Source of the DNA: Solirubrobacterales bacterium
Lineage (GTDB): Bacteria > Actinomycetota > Thermoleophilia > Solirubrobacterales > 70-9
Length of the DNA: 9,736 nt
Direction: 5' to 3'
Assembly: GCA_030152805.1 (NCBI GenBank)
Contig: JASLIG010000084.1
Span: forward strand, 1-9,736
The notes beneath the pieces are model-generated. The model saw only the letters and a program-made list of their open reading frames with translations. It was not told where the DNA came from and did not search any database. Each line of letters begins with the position of its first letter. Positions within the stretch are counted from its first letter, which is position 1. This document shows, piece after piece, positions 5,765 to 9,736 of the stretch. The translations under genes were made by a program, and so were the position numbers.

Positions 5765-5852
5765 TTCTCTTCCCCTCGACAAGAAATGCGGAAATTCAGT
5801 TCAGCATTAGTCCACTTAGCTAACTAGCGATCACGGTACCATGCCGGACCCG
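5765..5852. promoter_or_regulatory. Divergent promoter region of vapBC and rpmB
   Basis: This short gap between divergently transcribed vapB and rpmB is one of the most A+T-rich stretches in the window, which fits promoters for both directions. It contains the perfect palindrome TTAGCTAA (5816-5823) flanked by related TTAG (5807-5810) and CTAG (5824-5827) words. Such sites could serve as an antitoxin operator. A weak plus-strand pair, TTCAGT (5795-5800) and TAGCTA (5817-5822) with a 16-base spacer, could drive rpmB. None of these assignments is secure by eye. Confidence 0.35.
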
Positions 5853-6044
5853 ATGGCCAAGGTATGCCACAGCTGCGGCAAGGGACCGGCGTTCGGCCAG
5901 TCTCGCAGCCATTCGATGGTCGCCACCAAGCGCCGCTTCGACCCGAACCTGCAGAAGGTGCGGATCGTCGAGGACGGCCGCCGGCTGCGCACCTACGTCT
6001 GCACGCGCTGCCTCAAGGCCAACAAAGTCACCAAGGCCGCCTAG
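5853..6044 (+). CDS. rpmB: 50S ribosomal protein L28, zinc-ribbon form
   Basis: L28 is a small 23S rRNA-binding protein of the large ribosomal subunit. The 63-residue product has the family core FGQSRSHSMVATKRRFDPNLQ (14-34) and a C-terminal CTRCLKANKV (50-59). C5 and C8 (CHSC) plus C50 and C53 (CTRC) make the four-cysteine zinc-ribbon ('C+') version, as opposed to the cysteine-free paralogue used under zinc limitation. ATG 5853 is chosen because L28 proteins start MAKVC or a close variant. An in-frame ATG at 5841 would add MPDP. Neither start has a clear Shine-Dalgarno. vapB diverges upstream, and a secreted-protein gene follows 160 bases downstream on the same strand. No convincing terminator was found after it. 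Confidence 0.95.
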   Translation: MAKVCHSCGKGPAFGQSRSHSMVATKRRFDPNLQKVRIVEDGRRLRTYVCTRCLKANKVTKAA

Positions 6045-6204
6045 GCCCGCGCCTCACCGGCCCGAAGCTTGGGGCAAGCCCGACGCGGTTTGGCCGAGGG
6101 CCCGTGGGTTGATTTTGTGCCCCCGGGGAAATCGCTATTAGGGCCTGACGAACGAGGCAGGTCCGCCGTTTTGGGACCGAATGCAAATACCAGAAGGGGG
6201 ACCC
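6045..6204 (+). promoter_or_regulatory. rpmB to RTX-gene spacer: candidate promoter and structured leader
   Basis: A small hairpin, GCTTG-GGG-CAAGC (6067-6079), follows rpmB but has no T-run, so it is a poor terminator. A candidate promoter is TTTTGT (6113-6118), a 17-base spacer and TATTAG (6136-6141). Downstream, GGTCC (6160-6164) can pair with GGACC at 6174-6178. Alternatively it can pair with the identical GGACC at 6199-6203, which lies next to the GGGGG ribosome-binding stretch of the following gene. Mutually exclusive pairing of this kind could gate translation. The arms are only 5 bp, so this is tentative. Confidence 0.25.
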
Positions 6205-7044
6205 ATGTGGCGCTGGTGGATATTTGCGATCACGGCGATGCTCGTATCTGTTTTCGCGGGCGTCGGGGTGGCGGCGAAAGCGGGATCGGCGGACCTGTCC
6301 ATAACCAAGGCCGATGGCACCGACCCGGTCACCGTCGGATCGACCCTCACCTATTCCATCCAGGTGCAGAACCTCGGGCCGGACGTCGCGACGGGCGTCA
6401 CCGTCACCGACCAGCTTCCGAAGGGCGTCGACTTCGTCTCCGCCACCGCGAGCACGGGCAATTGCGCGCGCAAAGGGAAGAAAGTCACCTGCGATCTCGG
6501 TCAGCTCGGCGTCCCGGCGGTGGACTATTCCGTCCCGCCGACGGTAACCCTGGCGGTCATCCCCCGCCAGACAGGGGTGATCAAAAACACCGCCTCGGTG
6601 AAGGGAGATCAAAAAGACCCCGTCGCATCGAACAACAAAGCCACGGCGACGACCGGCGTCGTCGGTCCGCCGCCAACCTGCCGCGGCGTCGTCGTCTCGA
6701 TAGCCGGGACGGCGGGAGACGACACCATCGCCGGCACGGCCGGTCGCGACGTGATCGCCACCTTCGGCGGCAACGACACGATCGTCTCGCTCGCCGGCCG
6801 CGATCTCGTCTGCGCCGGGAGCGGGGAGGACTACGTCGGAGCAGGATCGGCGGCCGATCGCGTCTTCGGCGGCGCGGGCAACGACCGGCTCCGCGGCCGT
6901 GGCGGCCCGGACGTGCTGAAGGGCGGGTCCGGCGACGACGTCATCAAGGGCAACCGTGGCGCCGATCGCCTGCGCGGCGGCCCCGGCCTCGACCGCTGCC
7001 GTGGAGGCGCCGGCATGGACTCGATTCGGGGATGTGAGCGATAG
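6205..7044 (+). CDS. Secreted DUF11-domain protein with twelve RTX-type calcium-binding repeats
   Basis: This is a 279-residue exported protein of unknown function. A Trp/Arg N-terminus and a hydrophobic core (5-23) ending in VAAKAGSA form a Sec-type signal peptide, cleaved around residue 24-29. A DUF11 domain (about 29-147) is marked by LTYSIQVQNLGPDVATGVTVTDQLP and, at its end, VIKNTASV and ASNN; C87 and C96 may form a disulfide. After a Pro-rich linker (154-158), residues 168-275 are twelve uninterrupted nonapeptides of the G-G-x-G-x-D-x-hydrophobic-x type, such as GGAGNDRLR (222-230) and GGSGDDVIK (240-248). RTX repeats of this kind form a calcium-loaded parallel beta roll outside the cell. 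The ATG at 6205 has AAGGGGG (6194-6200) 4 bases upstream; an ATG at 6181 would add eight residues. No type I secretion genes are nearby, and the signal peptide argues against that route. A wall-associated or adhesive role is only a guess. Confidence 0.88.
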   Translation: MWRWWIFAITAMLVSVFAGVGVAAKAGSADLSITKADGTDPVTVGSTLTYSIQVQNLGPDVATGVTVTDQLPKGVDFVSATASTGNCARKGKKVTCDLGQLGVPAVDYSVPPTVTLAVIPRQTGVIKNTASVKGDQKDPVASNNKATATTGVVGPPPTCRGVVVSIAGTAGDDTIAGTAGRDVIATFGGNDTIVSLAGRDLVCAGSGEDYVGAGSAADRVFGGAGNDRLRGRGGPDVLKGGSGDDVIKGNRGADRLRGGPGLDRCRGGAGMDSIRGCER

Positions 7045-7093
7045 CGAGAGAGCGGGGAGGGGCACCGCGTCCCCACCGACCCGTGCTTCGCAG

Positions 7094-9277
7094 CTAGGCG
7101 CTCTCGACCACGGGATGCTCGCCCGTGGGTGCTGGGTCTCCCTCAGCAGGCTCCACGTGCAGCCGGGGGAGGATGCGGTCGAGCCAGCTTGGCAGCCACC
7201 AGGCGCTCTTGCCGAAGAGCTGCATCAGCGCTGGGACGAGGACCGAGCGGATGATCACTGCGTCGATGAAGACTGCGGCGGAGAGGCCGAGGCCGAAGAG
7301 CTTGATGATGCGGTCGTCGCCGATCATGAAGGAGGCGAAGACGGTGATCATGATCGCCGCCGCCGCGGTGATCACGCGGCCGGTCAGCGCCAGGCCGCGC
7401 GTGACCGCCATGGTCGCGTCTTGCTTGTGTTCCCACTCCTCGTGGATCCGCGACATCAGGAAGACCTCGTAGTCCATCGAGAGTCCGAAGATGATCGCGA
7501 AGAGGAAGACGGGGAAGAAGGAGATGATCGGCCCGGTGCCGTCGATGCCGATGATGCTCGCGCCCCAGCCCCACTGGAAGACGGCGACGATCAGGCCGAA
7601 GGCGGCGCCGATGCTGAGCAGGTTCATCACCATCGCCTTCAGCGGCACCAGCACGGAGCGGAATACGGCCGTCAGTAGCAGCGCCGAGAGCAGCACGACG
7701 ACGCCGATGAAGAGCGGCAGCTTCTCGGCGATCGCGTCGCCGAAGTCCTCGAAGATCGCGGTGATGCCGCCCACGTGCAACTGGGCGCCGGTCTGCTGTT
7801 CGATCGGCGGCAGCACCTCGTCGCGGATGTGGTCGAGCAGCTTCGTCGTGTCCTCGCTCTGCGGCGAGCTCGTCGGGTAGACCTGGAACACGCCGGTGTT
7901 TTCGGCGGGGTTGAGCGTGATCGAGGTGGCCTTGGCCACGCCGTCTTCGCCCTCGAGCGTGCGGCGCAGTGCCACTAGCGCACCGTCGTCGCCCTTGCTC
8001 GGCAGCGCCGCGACCATTACGAAGGGACCGTTGAAGCCGGGGCCGAAGCCCTCCACGAGCAGGTCGTAGGCTTCGCGCGTCGAGGAGCCGGCCGGGTCGG
8101 TGCCGGCGTCGTTGGATCCGAGTCGCAGCGAAAGCGTCGGGATGCAGAGCGCCAAGAGCAGCGCGCCCGAGAGCACGGCGGAGAGGATCGGGCGCTTCTG
8201 GATCTCGCGGCTCCAGCGGAACCAGCGGGTGTCTTCGGCCGTCGACGGCCCGCGCTGTCCCAGCCCCGGGATGCGCAACCGGTCGACCCGCCGGCCGGCG
8301 ATCGTCAGCAGCGCGGGCAAAAGCGTCAGCGCCGCGATCATCGTGAACAGCACCGCCAGGGCGGCCGACATCGCCACCCCGTAGAGGAAGCTGATGCCGA
8401 GCAGCAGCATCCCCATCAGCGAGATGATCACGGTGACGCCGGCAAAGAGCACGGCGCGGCCTGCCGTATCGACCGCGGCGATCGCCGCCGGGCGCGGCTC
8501 CAGTCCCTCGTCGAGGCCGTTGCGGAAGCGGGTGAGGATGAAAAGCGCGTAGTCGATGCCGACGCCGAGGCCGATCATCGCCGCAAGCTGCGGCGCGAAC
8601 TCGGCCGTATCGAAGACGTGGGTGCCCAGCGTGACCAGGCTGAGCCCGACGCCGAGTGCGAAAAGGGCGGTGAGCAGCGGCAGGCCCATCGCAACCACCG
8701 AGCCGAAGGTCAGCAGCAGGATGATGACCGCGGCGAGCAGGCCGATCGCAAAGGAGGAGTCGCCTTCTTCTTCGTTGCGGATTTCCTCGACCGGCGCGCC
8801 ACCCACCGCGACCTCGAGCCCGTCGCCGCTCGCCGACTCGCCGATCGAGACGAGCTTCTTGATGTCGTCCTTTTCGAGCTTGTCGGTGGTGACGTCGTAC
8901 TGGACCGTCGCGTAGGCGATCTCGCCAGCGCCGCTGATAGCGGCGGCGCCCCCGTTTTCGTAAGGACTGGCGACTTCGCTGACGTGGGGCAGCTTGGATG
9001 CTTCGGCGAAGACGCTTTCCATCTTCTTGCGCACCGCCGGAGAGTCGGCCCCGGCCGAGTCCTTGTAGACGATTTCGGCGGTGACGCCGGATTGCTGCGG
9101 GAAGCGTTCTTCGAGCAGGTCGAAGGCTTCCTGGGAATCGGAGGAGGGCAGCTTGAATTCTTCGGTGAAGTCCGAGCCGACCGAGCCGGCGATCATCCCG
9201 ACGCCGAGCAGGGCGACGATCCAGCTGAGGATCACCGTCTTGCGGTGCCCGGTGGTCCAGGTGGCGAAGCGTCTCAT
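7094..9277 (-). CDS. MMPL-family RND transporter
   Basis: A 727-residue inner-membrane transporter built as two RND repeats. A helix at about 14-34 precedes the first extracytoplasmic domain (about 35-170). A block of helices runs from about 174 to 328. A second single helix (about 362-384), a second porter domain (385-518) and the final helical block (about 519-688) follow. The proton-relay Asp-Tyr pairs expected of MmpL proteins are visible in IGLGVGIDYALFILTRFR (D242, Y243) and FGLSMDYEVFLMSR (D602, Y603). Proton-driven export of a lipid or hydrophobic compound is the family role; the substrate is unknown. ATG 9277 is favoured, and an in-frame GTG at 9289 adds four residues; neither has a good ribosome-binding site. 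The C-terminus is acidic and Pro-rich. It converges with the RTX gene (49-base gap, no clear terminator) and diverges from the DAK2 gene. No regulator is adjacent. Confidence 0.94.
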   Translation of the reverse strand: MRRFATWTTGHRKTVILSWIVALLGVGMIAGSVGSDFTEEFKLPSSDSQEAFDLLEERFPQQSGVTAEIVYKDSAGADSPAVRKKMESVFAEASKLPHVSEVASPYENGGAAAISGAGEIAYATVQYDVTTDKLEKDDIKKLVSIGESASGDGLEVAVGGAPVEEIRNEEEGDSSFAIGLLAAVIILLLTFGSVVAMGLPLLTALFALGVGLSLVTLGTHVFDTAEFAPQLAAMIGLGVGIDYALFILTRFRNGLDEGLEPRPAAIAAVDTAGRAVLFAGVTVIISLMGMLLLGISFLYGVAMSAALAVLFTMIAALTLLPALLTIAGRRVDRLRIPGLGQRGPSTAEDTRWFRWSREIQKRPILSAVLSGALLLALCIPTLSLRLGSNDAGTDPAGSSTREAYDLLVEGFGPGFNGPFVMVAALPSKGDDGALVALRRTLEGEDGVAKATSITLNPAENTGVFQVYPTSSPQSEDTTKLLDHIRDEVLPPIEQQTGAQLHVGGITAIFEDFGDAIAEKLPLFIGVVVLLSALLLTAVFRSVLVPLKAMVMNLLSIGAAFGLIVAVFQWGWGASIIGIDGTGPIISFFPVFLFAIIFGLSMDYEVFLMSRIHEEWEHKQDATMAVTRGLALTGRVITAAAAIMITVFASFMIGDDRIIKLFGLGLSAAVFIDAVIIRSVLVPALMQLFGKSAWWLPSWLDRILPRLHVEPAEGDPAPTGEHPVVESA

Positions 9278-9320
9278 CGAGCGTCGCACCGTAGCGAACT
9301 CAGCGGCCCGACCCGGCAGT

Positions 9321-9326
9321 TAGATT
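9321..9326 (+). promoter_or_regulatory. Candidate -10 element giving a leaderless DAK2-gene transcript
   Basis: TAGATT fits the TAnnnT -10 consensus and ends 8 bases before the ATG at 9335, so transcription would begin at or just before the start codon. No Shine-Dalgarno precedes that ATG, which fits leaderless translation, common in actinobacteria. No convincing -35 was identified. Confidence 0.35.
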
Positions 9327-9334
9327 TCGGACCG

Positions 9335-9736
9335 ATGTCCGATCCCTCGATCGTGCGCTTCCGGCGCGTAATCAGCTCCGCCTACGCGCACCTGGAGGCC
9401 CGCCGCCAGGAGGTCAACGACCTCAACGTCTTTCCGGTCGCCGACGGCGACACAGGCGACAACATGGCGATGACGATGCGGGCGGTGATGGAGGAGCTCG
9501 ATCGCCTCGACGGGATGGAGGTCGACGAGGTCGGCCGCACCCAGCTGGTCCAGGCGCTGGCTCGGGCCGCCCTGATGGGAGCGCGCGGCAATTCGGGCGT
9601 GATCCTCAGCCAGATCGTCCGCGGCGCCGCCGAGGAGCTGGCGAGCCGGCCCGGAGAGCTGATCGACCCGGTGCTCGTCGCCTCCGCATTCGCCAGCGCC
9701 GCCGACGCCGCCTACGACTCGGTGCGCGAGCCGGCC
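9335..9736 (+). CDS. DAK2-domain (FakA/YloV-like) kinase, N-terminal 134 residues (partial)
   Basis: This is the N-terminal part of a DAK2/DhaL-fold protein, open to the window edge. NVFPVADGDTGDNM (31-44) is the Mg-ATP-binding Asp motif (family form NVFPVPDGDTGTNM; here Asp42 replaces the usual Thr). GARGNSGVILSQIVRG (82-97) is the second signature. In fatty acid kinase FakA this domain binds ATP and works with a FakB protein to phosphorylate fatty acids. The full protein is normally about 530-560 residues with a C-terminal DegV-like region that cannot be seen here. In Gram-positive genomes this gene commonly lies near rpmB and recG, which supports the FakA/YloV assignment over dihydroxyacetone kinase DhaL. 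It starts 57 bases from the divergent MMPL gene, probably from a leaderless transcript. Confidence 0.88.
   Translation, partial: MSDPSIVRFRRVISSAYAHLEARRQEVNDLNVFPVADGDTGDNMAMTMRAVMEELDRLDGMEVDEVGRTQLVQALARAALMGARGNSGVILSQIVRGAAEELASRPGELIDPVLVASAFASAADAAYDSVREPA

Noticed and set aside
6067..6079. Intrinsic terminator after rpmB (GCTTG-GGG-CAAGC)
   Set aside because: The stem is only 5 bp and is not followed by a T-run.
6735..7010. Tandem DNA repeat or CRISPR-like array in the RTX region
   Set aside because: The periodicity is 27 bases and is explained by the nonapeptide-coding repeats. The DNA units are degenerate and there are no unique spacers.
7045..7093. Bidirectional terminator between the RTX gene and the MMPL gene
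   Set aside because: Only a weak GGGG...CCCC pairing is present, without a stable stem or T-run in either direction, so no terminator was called.

Overview
The window looks like chromosomal DNA of a high-GC actinobacterium. Thermoleophilia/Solirubrobacterales is my best guess. The basis is the very GC-rich third codon positions, the zinc-ribbon form of ribosomal protein L28, a DUF11/RTX secreted protein and an MMPL transporter. The taxonomic call is inference from style; no marker here settles it.

Left end, minus strand (1-1251): a membrane-anchored family 2 glycosyltransferase is followed, with a TGATG stop/start overlap, by the first 88 residues of a polysaccharide flippase-like membrane protein that runs off the window. 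This is the start of a surface-polysaccharide operon.

Divergent gap (1252-1492): it holds a large imperfect palindrome (about 1278-1422) and, just before ribD, a compact 16-bp dyad, GATTGAC-CA-GTCAATC (1471-1486), resembling a TetR-type operator. I see no FMN riboswitch.

Riboflavin operon, plus strand (1493-5094): ribD, ribE, ribBA and ribH are packed with stop/start overlaps. They cover the path from GTP and ribulose-5-phosphate to riboflavin, apart from the dephosphorylation step. ribD carries near its 3' end a roughly 100-bp segment (2471-2570) clearly homologous to the core of the palindrome in the divergent gap (opposite strand, 1310-1403). The stem-forming bases differ in a compensatory way. 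This two-copy structured repeat, one copy read in frame inside an essential biosynthetic gene, is the most unusual thing in the window.

5091-5764, minus strand: a VapBC-type toxin-antitoxin pair (Phd/YefM-like antitoxin, PIN-domain toxin). vapC runs tail-to-tail into ribH, and one palindromic CTAG supplies both stop codons.

5853-9736: rpmB (L28, plus), a secreted DUF11 plus RTX-repeat protein (plus), a large MMPL/RND transporter (minus), and the start of a DAK2/FakA-like kinase gene (plus, cut by the window edge). rpmB and the DAK2 gene are commonly close neighbours in Gram-positive bacteria. Here the RTX and MMPL genes sit between them. No rRNA, tRNA, CRISPR array or transposase was seen. 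No stretch over 300 bases lacks a gene.
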